A DNA stretch of 64,000 nucleotides from Azospirillum sp. RU38E (GCF_900188385.1 NZ_FZOI01000015.1:1-64000); one strand, 5' to 3'; shown: positions 38,036 through 47,167, numbered from the stretch's first letter. Notes: a model not told the origin generated them from the letters alone. Translations and numbers: made by a program.

Positions 38036-38929
38036 TCATGTCTGGCGGCAGCGGGATGGCTTCGTGCCCCGATAGCGCTGATAGGCAGCGCTGAATTTGC
38101 TGGGATTTGTGTATCCAACTGCGGTTGCCGTTGCCGTTACGGACATGCCGTCACGCAGCAGGGCTTCAGCCTGCGCCATTCTGGCATTTGTCAGGAACTG
38201 GTGCGGCGGCAGGCCGGTTGCGTCCCGGAAAGCCCGGCTGAAACTGGCGGGATCGCGCCCGACCAGGGCGGCCATTGCTGCCACACCCGCCCCTTCTTCC
38301 AGATGGGTTGCTATAAACTCTTTGACCTTTATGACCTGGGCAGCCGTCAGGGGCCTGTCGCGCCGCCGTGTGGGCGGATCGCCGGCCAACTCTCCCAAAC
38401 GGCTGAAAACCCGCCCGATGCAATGATCGAAAAAGTCCCCGGAAAGTCCGTTCACCGCGCTTTCATGCCAAAGGGCGGTCATGATGGCGGTCAGCAAGGG
38501 ATCGCGATGGATCCGCAACGCCGCCGATGACAGCAGGCGGCGGCTATCGGCAAGGTTCAGCCGTTCATCCAGCCCTTCCGGATCAATACCGATGGCGATC
38601 ATCCGGCAGCGGTCCCACCGGACGGTTGCCCCTTCGTCCGGTGGGGAAAGGATCACCGATCCAGGCCGCAACACACCGGACAGGGTTCCCTGGCGTGACT
38701 GGCGGCTGATCGGGGCGATGGAGCGGGTACACAGGCCCAGGCTGATATAGCCGGCGGGGGGCAGGTCGCCAGCAAAGCGGGCATAATCCAGCACCGCCAT
38801 GCGCACCCGCCCATCCGGTGCCATGGCAATCTGTTGCGGGATGACGCCCAGGGCGGCGGCCCGTTGACGGAGCGCATCAAATTCCGCCTGAGCATCCATT
38901 TCCAGGTTCGCCTGTGTCGATTTCGACAT
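38036..38929 (-). CDS. AraC-family regulator of the adjacent receptor
   Basis: A 297-residue AraC regulator. The C-terminal HTH domain at about residues 195-295 reads TAAQVIKVKEFIATHLEEGAGVAAMAALVGRDPASFSRAFRDATGLPPHQFLTNARMAQAEALLRDGMSVTATATAVGYTNPSKFSAAYQRYRG. The N-terminal domain is not recognisable by motif. I start it at 38929, as the open frame upstream crosses the divergent promoter. It is divergent from the receptor at 39033, and the 103-bp intergenic region carries a perfect TGCGAAT-T-ATTCGCA palindrome. Likely role: receptor activator responding to a specific siderophore. Confidence 0.9.
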   Translation of the reverse strand: MSKSTQANLEMDAQAEFDALRQRAAALGVIPQQIAMAPDGRVRMAVLDYARFAGDLPPAGYISLGLCTRSIAPISRQSRQGTLSGVLRPGSVILSPPDEGATVRWDRCRMIAIGIDPEGLDERLNLADSRRLLSSAALRIHRDPLLTAIMTALWHESAVNGLSGDFFDHCIGRVFSRLGELAGDPPTRRRDRPLTAAQVIKVKEFIATHLEEGAGVAAMAALVGRDPASFSRAFRDATGLPPHQFLTNARMAQAEALLRDGMSVTATATAVGYTNPSKFSAAYQRYRGTKPSRCRQT

Positions 38930-38994
38930 GATTGGAGCAATTTCCCCAGGAGTGGAGTGGCGGGCATCGCCAGATGCGGTAAGGAAACAATGAC

Positions 38995-39009
38995 TGCGAA
39001 TTATTCGCA
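38995..39009. promoter_or_regulatory. Perfect 7-1-7 Fur-like palindrome
   Basis: TGCGAATTATTCGCA, a perfect 7-1-7 dyad, lies 23 bp upstream of the receptor start at 39033 and 65 bp upstream of the divergent AraC start. The ATTCGCA half recurs in the other Fur-like boxes of the island. Confidence 0.6.
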
Positions 39010-39032
39010 ATATCGTATTTCGCGCTCGGGGT

Positions 39033-41108
39033 ATGAGAGAGATGAACCGTTGGATCGCCAGTGTCAGCGCCCTTTCCGTTTTGGCGGGCGTCGTGCCTGT
39101 TGTTGCCCAGGAAAATGAGGGCGCTTCTGACATCCCGGAAATCATCGTCACGGCGGAGATGATCCGCCGGTCGCAGATGCTGACGGGCAATAGTGCGGTC
39201 ATCCTGACGGCCAAGGACATTCAGGATCAGGCGGGGCTTGATACCGTTCGTGATGTGCTGGACACCATCCCCAATATTACCCTGGTGACCGGTACCGGCA
39301 AGGCCCCCACCGTGCGCGGCGTGGATGGCACCGGACCGGCGGAAAACGCCAATGCCTTTTTCGCCGGAAGCCGCGCCCGGCTGAACTGGCGCATTGATGG
39401 CCGACCCGCCAGTTACAATGAGGTGGTGTTCGGCGATATCGGTCTGTGGGACATTGACCGTATTGAGGTTCTGCGTGGTCCGCAAAGCACGCTGGTTGGG
39501 CGCAATGCCATTGCCGGCACGGTGGTGGTGGACACAATGGACCCGGCCTTCGTTCAGGAAGGGGCGGCCCAGATTGCGGCCGGCAATTATGATCAGCGCC
39601 GGGCATCCGCCATGGTCAATCTGCCGCTGGTGGCTGACAGCGTCGCCCTGCGCCTTTCGGCGGATCGCTATCAGCGCGATTCCGTGACCAACTATGACAG
39701 CTATGAAGGGGTGAGCGACCCTGGCCGGGTGAAATCAACCGTGCTGCGCGGCAAGCTGCTGTTCACAGCACCTTCCGATCCTGATCTGCGCTTACTGGTG
39801 ACGGGCGCGCATGTCGACCATCGCGGCCCCAATGGCGAGATCATTGTCAGGCCCTTTGCCAACCGCCGCTCCAATTTTCCGCAGCAACCGGTGCATGAGC
39901 CCCGCACGAACAGCCTGGGCATGGAGGCTTGGATACCCCTGGCTGATGGCTACAAGGTCGAGATTTCCACCTCTTACACCGATTTCCGTTTCCTTCGCCG
40001 GGCTGTTCCCAACAGCTCCAATGCCCGCATCGACACTGACGAATATATCGCCGAACCGCGCCTGCGGTACGAGGCGGCGGATGGCACATCGCTGGTCACC
40101 GGCCTCTATCTGTATCGGGCGCGACAGAAGGAGTTTATCGAGTTCATTACGGCCCAGAATTTCCGCGACAAAACCGATACTGCCGCTGCCTATGTCGAGG
40201 GTCTGCTGCCGGTTAGTGACACGCTCGACCTGACGGCGGGGCTGCGGTACGAGCGGGAGGAGCGTGAACGAAATGGCGGCGATGCTGCCGGTGCCATCGC
40301 CCGCATCAACTCTGACGCGACATATGATGTATTGCTGCCCAAGCTCGGCCTGACCTGGCACCCGGATGATCGCATGACCTGGGGCGCGCAGATTTCGCGC
40401 GGATATAATGCCGGTGGCGGTGGCATTGCTTTTGCCATCCCCATCGTGAACTATGAATATGGTCCCGAATATGTCTGGACGGCGGAACTGTTCGGCCGCC
40501 AGAAATGGGCGGGCGGGAAGTTCAGGACAACACAGAACCTGTTTCATTCCCGGTACCGCAACATGCAGTTGCCCTTCGACCTGACGCCCGGCAATACCCA
40601 TGACGAAGCCTTCGTGGTGCGCAATGCCCCGCGTGTGGAGACGTCAGGCGCGGAGCTGGGTATCGAGGGCGCTGTTGTGGATGGCGTTACGGCGCGTGCC
40701 CAGCTTGGCCTGTTGCGGACCCGGATCACGCATTACCCAGGTTCCGGCCTGGAGGGGAATGATCTGCTGACAGCCCCGGATGTCACGGCGGGCGGGAGTG
40801 TTGAATGGCGGCATGGCGACCTTACCGCGTCGGGCGCCCTGACCTATACCGGTGCCTATTTCACGGATGTCAATAACCGCCCGCGTGGCCGCACCGATGG
40901 CCGTATGATCGCCGATATCCAGGCATCCTATGATCTTGGTCGGTTCCGGCTGTTCGGATCGCTGAAGAACCTGTTTGACAGCCGGGCGGCACTTGCCCGC
41001 TATCCCGGTGTCGTGCCGACCGGCGGCAGCGGCGCGGAAAGCGATTATGACAGTGCGGTTCTTGTTCAGCCGCGTACCTTCATGGCGGGTGTGAAGGTGA
41101 CATTCTGA
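39033..41108 (+). CDS. TonB-dependent siderophore receptor, FyuA-like
   Basis: A 691-residue receptor. The signal peptide ends near PVVAQ and the TonB-box region is PEIIVTAEM. The plug has TVRGVDGTGPAENANAFFAGSRARLNWRIDGRPASYNE and RIEVLRGPQSTLVGRNAIAGTVVVDTMDP. The barrel ends RTFMAGVKVTF with a terminal Phe. A second in-frame ATG at 39042 is possible. The next gene begins inside its stop codon (TGATG). With a divergent AraC gene and a perfect Fur-like palindrome, it is a siderophore uptake receptor; the ligand is unknown. Confidence 0.92.
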   Translation: MREMNRWIASVSALSVLAGVVPVVAQENEGASDIPEIIVTAEMIRRSQMLTGNSAVILTAKDIQDQAGLDTVRDVLDTIPNITLVTGTGKAPTVRGVDGTGPAENANAFFAGSRARLNWRIDGRPASYNEVVFGDIGLWDIDRIEVLRGPQSTLVGRNAIAGTVVVDTMDPAFVQEGAAQIAAGNYDQRRASAMVNLPLVADSVALRLSADRYQRDSVTNYDSYEGVSDPGRVKSTVLRGKLLFTAPSDPDLRLLVTGAHVDHRGPNGEIIVRPFANRRSNFPQQPVHEPRTNSLGMEAWIPLADGYKVEISTSYTDFRFLRRAVPNSSNARIDTDEYIAEPRLRYEAADGTSLVTGLYLYRARQKEFIEFITAQNFRDKTDTAAAYVEGLLPVSDTLDLTAGLRYEREERERNGGDAAGAIARINSDATYDVLLPKLGLTWHPDDRMTWGAQISRGYNAGGGGIAFAIPIVNYEYGPEYVWTAELFGRQKWAGGKFRTTQNLFHSRYRNMQLPFDLTPGNTHDEAFVVRNAPRVETSGAELGIEGAVVDGVTARAQLGLLRTRITHYPGSGLEGNDLLTAPDVTAGGSVEWRHGDLTASGALTYTGAYFTDVNNRPRGRTDGRMIADIQASYDLGRFRLFGSLKNLFDSRAALARYPGVVPTGGSGAESDYDSAVLVQPRTFMAGVKVTF

Positions 41109-41569
41109 TGACGCCCATTCGCACAAACACGGCGATCTGGCCCTTGGCCATCGCCGTCTATCATGGCCCTGCCTCGCTGGACGATCATCTGGCGCATCTG
41201 GCCGACTGGAACCGTTGGTTCGCGCGCGGCCAGCGCTTCATCGTGTTGCGCGTCTTCATGGATGAAGCGGCGTTGGAACAGGCTGATGGTGTCGCCCGCG
41301 CGACGAAGCAATGGCTCAGCGACGGGGCAGGGGATGCCATCCGGTCACAGGTCGATGCCATGGTTAATATCGTGCCGCCATCCGCCTATGCGCGGATGGC
41401 GGTGTTGAGTGTGGAGAAGGTCTTCGGCGTTCCAGGCCTGATTGCGGCAGGGCTGCCGGAAGGTCTGGACTGGCTGCGCTCCCGCTTTCCCGAATTCGGA
41501 CAGTGGGAATGTGTAACGACGGTGGTTCAGGATTGTTTGCGCGGGGCCGCCACAGATTTCGGCGGATAA
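41108..41569 (+). CDS. Uncharacterised 153-residue receptor-linked protein
   Basis: A soluble protein of 153 residues without signal peptide or TM segment. It starts on the last base of the receptor stop (TGATG), so it is translationally coupled to it. Alternating strands and helices (WPLAIAVYHGPASLDDHLAHLADWNRWF, RFIVLRVFMD, AMVNIVPPSAYARM) faintly recall STAS-like or SpoIIAA-like folds, but I cannot assign a family. Its 3' end overlaps the convergent AraC gene by 43 bp. Context implies a cytoplasmic accessory role in iron uptake, perhaps intracellular siderophore handling; this is inference only. Confidence 0.75.
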   Translation: MTPIRTNTAIWPLAIAVYHGPASLDDHLAHLADWNRWFARGQRFIVLRVFMDEAALEQADGVARATKQWLSDGAGDAIRSQVDAMVNIVPPSAYARMAVLSVEKVFGVPGLIAAGLPEGLDWLRSRFPEFGQWECVTTVVQDCLRGAATDFGG

Positions 41570-42471
41570 CCATAGTAACGCTGAAAGGCGGCGCTGAAAC
41601 TGGACAGATGCTGATAACCAACCTGATAGGCTACAATGGAAACATGGGGCCCCGTCTCCAGCAACTCATGGGCCTTCCGCATACGGATATCCGTAAGCAA
41701 ACGATGGGGGCTGGTATTGAACAGCTTCCGGAATCCCTGCTTGAGCGTGAATTCATTGATGCCGACTGTTGCGCATAGCCACGCGACGGTTATGGGTTTG
41801 GCATAGTCGCGCATCAGGATGTCGCGGGCTTGAAACAGGCGGACTTCCTCATCTTCCCGCAATTTGCCGATCGTCACCGCCTTTGGCTGGAACGTCCGGG
41901 TTTGTTCGGCCAGCAGGCCCAGGGCCGCGACCTGAAGATCGAGCAGGCTGGCATCGCTTCCGTGCAGATGCACCAGTGTCTGCGCCAGCCTTTGGGTCGC
42001 GACATTATGCAGGCCGAAATGGACGTGCCGTGCGGAATGATCGTCACGGATATCGTCGAGCAAATGGTCCAGATGGTAACGGCAGAGCAGTGCTTCACCC
42101 ACAATCAGCCGTAATTGGCGGATGGCGCGGTTTGCCGGAAAGCGGCGTTCCCCCCGAACGCTTGTGAAGGCGGCCAGGGTGCTATGGCCGGCCATGAAAT
42201 CGAAACGTTGGCCATCATGACTGATGGTGCTGGACTGTCCCTCCAGCCCCAGGGTGATGGTCAGCGAACGGCTTTCCCGTTCCATGCGGCTGCGTTCCAG
42301 CAAATCATGCCGGGGACGATATTGGGCATAGGCCAGGGCCAGGCCATCATCCAGCCGGCACATGTCGATGGCGCAGTCGCCAGCCTGTTCCGGCAATCGG
42401 GAGCGCCACCACAGACCCCGGCCAAGGCGCACCGGTTCGCCGATATCCGTGCTGTCGAGATGATAGGCCAT
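41527..42471 (-). CDS. AraC-family regulator (PchR-like) of the receptor/methyltransferase/permease operon
   Basis: A 314-residue AraC regulator. The HTH domain at about residues 215-312 reads LFQARDILMRDYAKPITVAWLCATVGINEFTLKQGFRKLFNTSPHRLLTDIRMRKAHELLETGPHVSIVAYQVGYQHLSSFSAAFQRYYG, closely like PchR/YbtA. The start at 42471 has GGGGAGAG upstream. It is divergent from the receptor at 42634, with a Fur-like box at 42562-42580 between. Its 3' end overlaps the convergent 153-residue gene. Likely activator of the divergent operon when its siderophore is present. Confidence 0.92.
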   Translation of the reverse strand: MAYHLDSTDIGEPVRLGRGLWWRSRLPEQAGDCAIDMCRLDDGLALAYAQYRPRHDLLERSRMERESRSLTITLGLEGQSSTISHDGQRFDFMAGHSTLAAFTSVRGERRFPANRAIRQLRLIVGEALLCRYHLDHLLDDIRDDHSARHVHFGLHNVATQRLAQTLVHLHGSDASLLDLQVAALGLLAEQTRTFQPKAVTIGKLREDEEVRLFQARDILMRDYAKPITVAWLCATVGINEFTLKQGFRKLFNTSPHRLLTDIRMRKAHELLETGPHVSIVAYQVGYQHLSSFSAAFQRYYGYPPKSVAAPRKQS

Positions 42472-42561
42472 GACTCTCCCCTCGCTCTGGCCTTTCCCGG
42501 TCGCCGCGCTTGCTGCGCTCCGGAATGCCAAAGAAACAATCCGGATCACCTAAACAACAAA

Positions 42562-42580
42562 TGATAATCACTCGCAACTC
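42562..42580. promoter_or_regulatory. Fur-like box in the AraC/receptor promoter
   Basis: TGATAATCACTCGCAACTC contains the TGATAATCA core of the classical Fur consensus; the aligned 19-mer (42557-42575) agrees at 13 positions. The CGCAACTC extension also occurs at 53991-54009. Confidence 0.65.
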
Positions 42581-42633
42581 ATCTTTATGATCGTCAGCTG
42601 TGATCTGCACCTCATTTCTTTCCGAGCCTGCAC

Positions 42634-44661
42634 ATGAAACATGCGCTGAATACGGTTCATCGCGCCATCCTGCTGGCCTTGCCGGGCCTTCTTCCGGCGA
42701 CGGCGGCGATGGCCGAAATTGCTGTCGACGTTACCAAGGCGGAGAACGCCCCGGACGGATTGCCAGCGATCATCGTCACGGCAGACAAGATTGCCCGCCC
42801 GCTGGAGGATGTTCCGGCCAGCGTGGCGGTCATCGCCGGGCAGGATCTGGAACAATCCCACATCACCGGCATGGAAAAGCTGGAGGGACGTGTTCCGGGA
42901 CTTTCATTCCAGCCATTCGGCCAGGCTGGCCTGAACGCGCCGGTCATGCGTGGGTTGACAGCGAATTTCAATGCCTTCTCGACCTCAACGCTGCTGCTGG
43001 TCGATGGTGTACCACAGCATACGGCGCAGGGTTTTGAGGATGCGATGATCGATGTGGATCGCATCGAGATTTTGCGCGGCCCGCAATCCACCCTCTATGG
43101 CCGCAATGCCGAAGCGGGCGTGATCGCCATTTACAGCCTGCCGATGGATGAAACACCGCGCGCCAGCGTCTCCGCGGAAATGGGCAGTCGGGACAAGCGC
43201 GCCGCCCGCCTGTCGCTCAGCCAGCCTCTGGTCGAGGACAGGCTTTATGCCAGCCTGTCCGGCTCCTGGCTGAAGCAGGATGGTTTCATCTCCAATATCA
43301 ATTCCGGCGGGAAAGCCGATGATCGGGAGCGGCGCAACCTGAAATTCGGGCTGCGCTGGACGCCCAGCGCCGTCACCGATCTGGTCCTGCGCTATGCCTT
43401 CCAGGATTATGATGATGGCGCGGCCTTGTGGGGGGCCCCGACGGCGACGCGGGAACAGGTTGCGTCGGGCACGGATAGCTGGAACCGGTCCAAGGGCCAG
43501 TCACTGTCGCTCAACGCTTCGCACCTATTCGATAATGGGCTTCAGTTGCGGTCCGTCACGGCCTGGAGCGATTTCAACGACGATATCCAGCAGGATACGG
43601 ATTTCATGCCGGCGGATATCACCCATATCCGCCGGGATCATGACCTGCGCACGCTTTCGCAGGAATTCCGGCTGGAGGACAGGCTGGGGACGGCCGATTG
43701 GCTGACGGGCCTCTATCTGGACCACCATGACAATGATCTTCACAATGTCGGGCGGCGGATGCGACAGGTGGAAGACCTGCGGGCCGATCTGGACAGCCGG
43801 GCAATGGCCCTGTTCACCCATTGGAACGTACCGCTGTCTGATCGCTGGACGCTTGCCGCCGGTGCGCGGGTGGAGCGGACCCGCGTGAAAATCGAGCCCA
43901 AAGGGGCCGCAAGCCAGGACCGGGACTGGACCCAACTGACGCCCAAGCTGGCGCTGCATCACCAGTTCTCTGCCGAGCATCAATGGTATGCCTCTGTCAG
44001 CCGGGGCGTACGGTCCGGTGGCTTCAATGCCTTGTCGGCCGCATCCAACTTTGCGGCTTTCCAGCCGGAGGACAACTGGTCCTATGAAACGGGCCTCAAA
44101 GGCTGGGCCTGGGGAAAGCGCCTGCGCTATTCAGCGGCGGCCTATATCATGGATATCAAGGATATGCAGGTGCTGCAGATGCCCATGCCGGGCGTCATGT
44201 ATATCACCAGTGCCGCCACGGCGACATCGAAAGGGCTGGAAGCGGAGCTTGATTATTTGCTGGGCGATGGCTGGCAGCTTAGGACCGGCATCTCCTGGAA
44301 CCGCACCCGCTTTGACCGGTTCCGCGATGGTGCGGCGGATTATGCCGGCAATGCCAATCCCTTTGTGCCGGCGCTGACCGGCCATGTCGGCCTGCGATAT
44401 GACGCGCCGCAGGGCTGGTACGCAGAGGCCAGCATGGCGGGTGCCGGCAAAGTCTATCTTGATGCCGCCAACCAGTACCGTCGCAACGGCTACCATGTGA
44501 TTAACATGGTGGCGGGATATAGGATCGGCGATTGGGAAATCTCCGCATATATCAACAATCTGTCGGAAAAAACCCATGATGCCGTCGGGTATCAGAACGG
44601 CTTTGTCACGGTCTATAGCCTGCCGCGCGAAGCGGGCTTGCGCCTGACCTGGCGGATGTGA
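42634..44661 (+). CDS. TonB-dependent siderophore receptor, FyuA-like
   Basis: A 675-residue receptor. Signal peptide MKHALNTVHRAILLALPGLL..AMAE; TonB box LPAIIVTAD. The plug has SVAVIAGQDLEQSHITGMEKLEGRVPGLSFQPFGQAGLNAPVMRGLT and RIEILRGPQSTLYGRNAEAGVIAIYSLPMDETPR. The barrel carries SLSQEFRLED and YASVSRGVRSGGFNALS motifs like FyuA, and ends GLRLTWRM. A Fur-like box is 53 bp upstream of the start. The methyltransferase gene follows after 9 bp. It most likely imports a yersiniabactin/pyochelin-like or other ferric siderophore. Confidence 0.92.
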   Translation: MKHALNTVHRAILLALPGLLPATAAMAEIAVDVTKAENAPDGLPAIIVTADKIARPLEDVPASVAVIAGQDLEQSHITGMEKLEGRVPGLSFQPFGQAGLNAPVMRGLTANFNAFSTSTLLLVDGVPQHTAQGFEDAMIDVDRIEILRGPQSTLYGRNAEAGVIAIYSLPMDETPRASVSAEMGSRDKRAARLSLSQPLVEDRLYASLSGSWLKQDGFISNINSGGKADDRERRNLKFGLRWTPSAVTDLVLRYAFQDYDDGAALWGAPTATREQVASGTDSWNRSKGQSLSLNASHLFDNGLQLRSVTAWSDFNDDIQQDTDFMPADITHIRRDHDLRTLSQEFRLEDRLGTADWLTGLYLDHHDNDLHNVGRRMRQVEDLRADLDSRAMALFTHWNVPLSDRWTLAAGARVERTRVKIEPKGAASQDRDWTQLTPKLALHHQFSAEHQWYASVSRGVRSGGFNALSAASNFAAFQPEDNWSYETGLKGWAWGKRLRYSAAAYIMDIKDMQVLQMPMPGVMYITSAATATSKGLEAELDYLLGDGWQLRTGISWNRTRFDRFRDGAADYAGNANPFVPALTGHVGLRYDAPQGWYAEASMAGAGKVYLDAANQYRRNGYHVINMVAGYRIGDWEISAYINNLSEKTHDAVGYQNGFVTVYSLPREAGLRLTWRM

Positions 44662-44670
44662 GGTGACACC

Positions 44671-45699
44671 ATGAATTTCCATACCCCCCATCCTTTGCAA
44701 CCTTTCTGGAACATTGCTGCTGCCCCTCTCCAGGCTCAGGCGCTGGAACAGGCGCTGTCACTTGGTCTTTTCGACATATTGCAGGACGCGGCTACCGCCG
44801 GCCATGTTGCCCGGCAATGCCAGTTGGACCCGACAGCCACCGGTCTTTGGCTGGACCTGTTATGGAGCATGGAACTGCTGACGCGGTATCATCTGGCCGA
44901 TGCGCCCGAGACGCCGCACTACCGAACCGCGCCCTTGGCCCTGCGCTATTTCCACACCGCTTCGGAAGAGAATTGCGCACAGGCATGGTTGTATCGCGCC
45001 CGTTTTCTGGCACGCTTCGCCGGTCAATGGGAAACGTTGCTGAATCAGGGATTCGACCTGCATGGCGAGGCGGCGCCAAAGGGCAGTTGGGCCCAGGCGG
45101 CACGCGAGCAGATCGGTCAGGAACAGCGCGCCGTCACGGTACCGGCGGTGCTGCGCCTTCTGGAGATGCTGCCGGCCCTGCCGCAGACAGGGCGTCTGCT
45201 TGATCTGGGTGCCGGCCCCGGTCATGTCGGCATTGCCCTGGCGCAGCGCCTGACCGGGTGGCAGGGCGTGCTGTGTGATCAGCCGGAAACGGCCATGGTG
45301 GCGCAGGAAAACATCGACAAGGCCGGCCTGGCGGATCGTCTCCAGGCTCTGGGGTGCGATCTGAACACGCACATGCCGGGTGGGGGTTATGACCTTATCT
45401 GGTGTTCGGCTGTGCTGCATTTCCTGCGCGATCCGCAGGAGGCTGTGCGCAAGGCGGCGAATGCATTGAATGCCGGCGGCCTGCTGGTGTTGGCCCATGC
45501 CGAACAGACCGATGATCCCGGCGTGGCGGCGCGGGTGCTGCCCTTCTATGGCACCGTGGCCTTGCGCGGCAACCCATTGCCCCGTCCAGGGGCGGTTGCC
45601 GCGATGATGGAAGCGGCGGGTCTGCACGAAATCCAATCCCTGGGGCGGATCGATTTTCCCATGGCACCGGTGTGGCTGCATGTGGGGAGGTGCGCGTGA
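44671..45699 (+). CDS. Class I SAM-dependent methyltransferase (O-methyltransferase family 2-like)
   Basis: A 342-residue methyltransferase. The N-terminal third (AAPLQAQALEQALSLGLFDILQDAATAGHVARQCQLDPTATGLWLDLLWSMELL) is the winged-helix dimerisation domain of O-methyltransferase family 2 enzymes. The SAM-binding motif LLDLGAGPGHVGIALAQ is near residues 176-192, and YDLIWCSAVLHFLRDP and GGLLVLAHAEQT follow. It sits between a FyuA-like receptor (9 bp gap; GAGGTGA Shine-Dalgarno) and an RhtX/FptX-like permease (GTGA overlap). A methyltransferase between siderophore receptor and permease genes is unusual. It may methylate an imported siderophore or act in its biosynthesis; the substrate is unknown. 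Confidence 0.9.
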   Translation: MNFHTPHPLQPFWNIAAAPLQAQALEQALSLGLFDILQDAATAGHVARQCQLDPTATGLWLDLLWSMELLTRYHLADAPETPHYRTAPLALRYFHTASEENCAQAWLYRARFLARFAGQWETLLNQGFDLHGEAAPKGSWAQAAREQIGQEQRAVTVPAVLRLLEMLPALPQTGRLLDLGAGPGHVGIALAQRLTGWQGVLCDQPETAMVAQENIDKAGLADRLQALGCDLNTHMPGGGYDLIWCSAVLHFLRDPQEAVRKAANALNAGGLLVLAHAEQTDDPGVAARVLPFYGTVALRGNPLPRPGAVAAMMEAAGLHEIQSLGRIDFPMAPVWLHVGRCA

Positions 45700-46958
45700 C
45701 CCTTCCCCACGAGGCGGCAGCACGTTCCTGGTGGCCGCAGCAACTTCTCATCGGCTGGTTCAATCTGGTCCTGACGGCCCCCATCATCTACCTGTTCGTT
45801 GGTCTTCCGCTGGTCATGCGTCAGCAGGGCTGGAGCGGGACGGAGATCGGGCTGCTGCAACTGGCGGGATTGCCGGCCATCTTGAAATTCCTGCTCGCCA
45901 CACCTTTGGATCGCTGGCGGCTGGGCCGGTTGAACTATCGCAACTGGGCCCTGGTGCTGGGGGTGGGATATGCGCTGGTGCTGGGGTTGCTGGCGGCAAC
46001 GGATCTTTCCGGGACCCCGTATGCGGTGCTGTTTACCCTGGCCATGGCGGCCAGCTTGCTGGGAACCTGGGCTGATATTCCGGTGAATGCGCTGGCCATC
46101 CGCATTTTGCCGCCGCCGGAACGTATTCGGGCGGGCACCATTCGGTCTGGGGCGGCCTCCCTGGCTGCCATCCTGGGGGGTGGGCTGATGCTGGTGCTGC
46201 AGGCGCGGCTGGGCTGGGCGTGGCCTTTCCTGCTGATGGCGGGGGCCATCCTGTCCAGCCTGCTTCTGCTGCGCTGGATTGCGCCGGGTGAGGAGGAGGG
46301 GGGCGACCCGCCCGGCACACAGGTCACTCGCGCCGGATTGCGGGAGTGGATCGGTTACTTCCATATTGCCCAACATCGGGTCTGGGCGCTGCTGCTGCTG
46401 TTTTATTTTCCGGCCATTGGTGCTGCCTGGATCTATATGAAGCCCTTGATGCTGGATCAGGGCTTCGCACAGGAACAGATCGCCTGGAGCATCGGCGTCG
46501 CTGGCGGCCTGATCGCCGCCATTGCCAGCATGGTTGCGGGCCCTGTCATCCGGGCAATTGGTCCCCGAACAGCGCTGCCGCTGTTCGCAGGGCTGAACCT
46601 GTTGGTCATGGTGACGTTGACCGTTGTGGTGTCGGCTTTCCCCGGCAGCGGGGCGTTGATGGCAGCTTCTCTCGCCCTGGCATTGGTCATGGGGGCCAGC
46701 GCCGGCCTGTTGTTCGGGTTGATGATGAACCATGCGCGACCGTCTCTGGCGGCGCTTGACTATGGGCTGCAATCCAGTCTGTTCATTACCGCCCGGACAG
46801 TGGCGCCGTTGCTGGCCGGTATCCTGCTGGATTGGCTTGGCTATAGCGGGATGCTGACGGGCCTTGCTGTCGGCCTGGGCTTGGCTGTTCTATTGGCTTG
46901 GTTCAGCCGCGACCGCATTGTCATTCATCCCCACGCCAGCGGAGGGACCGGGTCTTGA
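45696..46958 (+). CDS. RhtX/FptX-like siderophore permease (MFS)
   Basis: A 420-residue MFS-type permease with about 12 TM segments. The start is the GTG at 45696, overlapping the methyltransferase stop (GTGA) with GGGGAGG upstream. The GLPLVMRQQGWSGTEIGLLQLAGLPAILKFLLATPLDR segment and the second-half GPRTALPLFAGLNLLVMVTLTVV match the AmpG-like RhtX/FptX/YbtX group, which move siderophores (rhizobactin, pyochelin) across the inner membrane. The context, receptor then methyltransferase then permease, agrees with siderophore import. Confidence 0.88.
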   Translation: MTLPHEAAARSWWPQQLLIGWFNLVLTAPIIYLFVGLPLVMRQQGWSGTEIGLLQLAGLPAILKFLLATPLDRWRLGRLNYRNWALVLGVGYALVLGLLAATDLSGTPYAVLFTLAMAASLLGTWADIPVNALAIRILPPPERIRAGTIRSGAASLAAILGGGLMLVLQARLGWAWPFLLMAGAILSSLLLLRWIAPGEEEGGDPPGTQVTRAGLREWIGYFHIAQHRVWALLLLFYFPAIGAAWIYMKPLMLDQGFAQEQIAWSIGVAGGLIAAIASMVAGPVIRAIGPRTALPLFAGLNLLVMVTLTVVVSAFPGSGALMAASLALALVMGASAGLLFGLMMNHARPSLAALDYGLQSSLFITARTVAPLLAGILLDWLGYSGMLTGLAVGLGLAVLLAWFSRDRIVIHPHASGGTGS

Positions 46959-47014
46959 ACGGTCGTCTTATCGCTGCATGGCAATTGACTGGCGTGGGAA
47001 TCATGATCAAATAA

Positions 47015-47167
47015 TTTAGCCCCGATCTGGGGAAGATCACCACCGCGTCAGCCGCCATGGCCCTTGCCGGGGTTGCAGGCTATGGCACTGCGGTAGCGGT
47101 GGCAGCCCTGATTCCGCTGCTGGGAATCGTGCTGCTGTTCCGCCGGCCATTGCCGGCACACGGGTGA
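47015..47167 (+). pseudogene. Remnant of an MFS transporter C-terminus
   Basis: A frame between two stops encodes DLGKITTASAAMALAG followed by a helix (YGTAVAVAALIPLLGIVLLF) and the basic end RRPLPAHG, which looks like the last transmembrane segment and tail of an MFS protein. No upstream part survives, so it is a decayed fragment. It is most of the 291-bp gap between the permease and the convergent PepSY gene. Confidence 0.5.
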
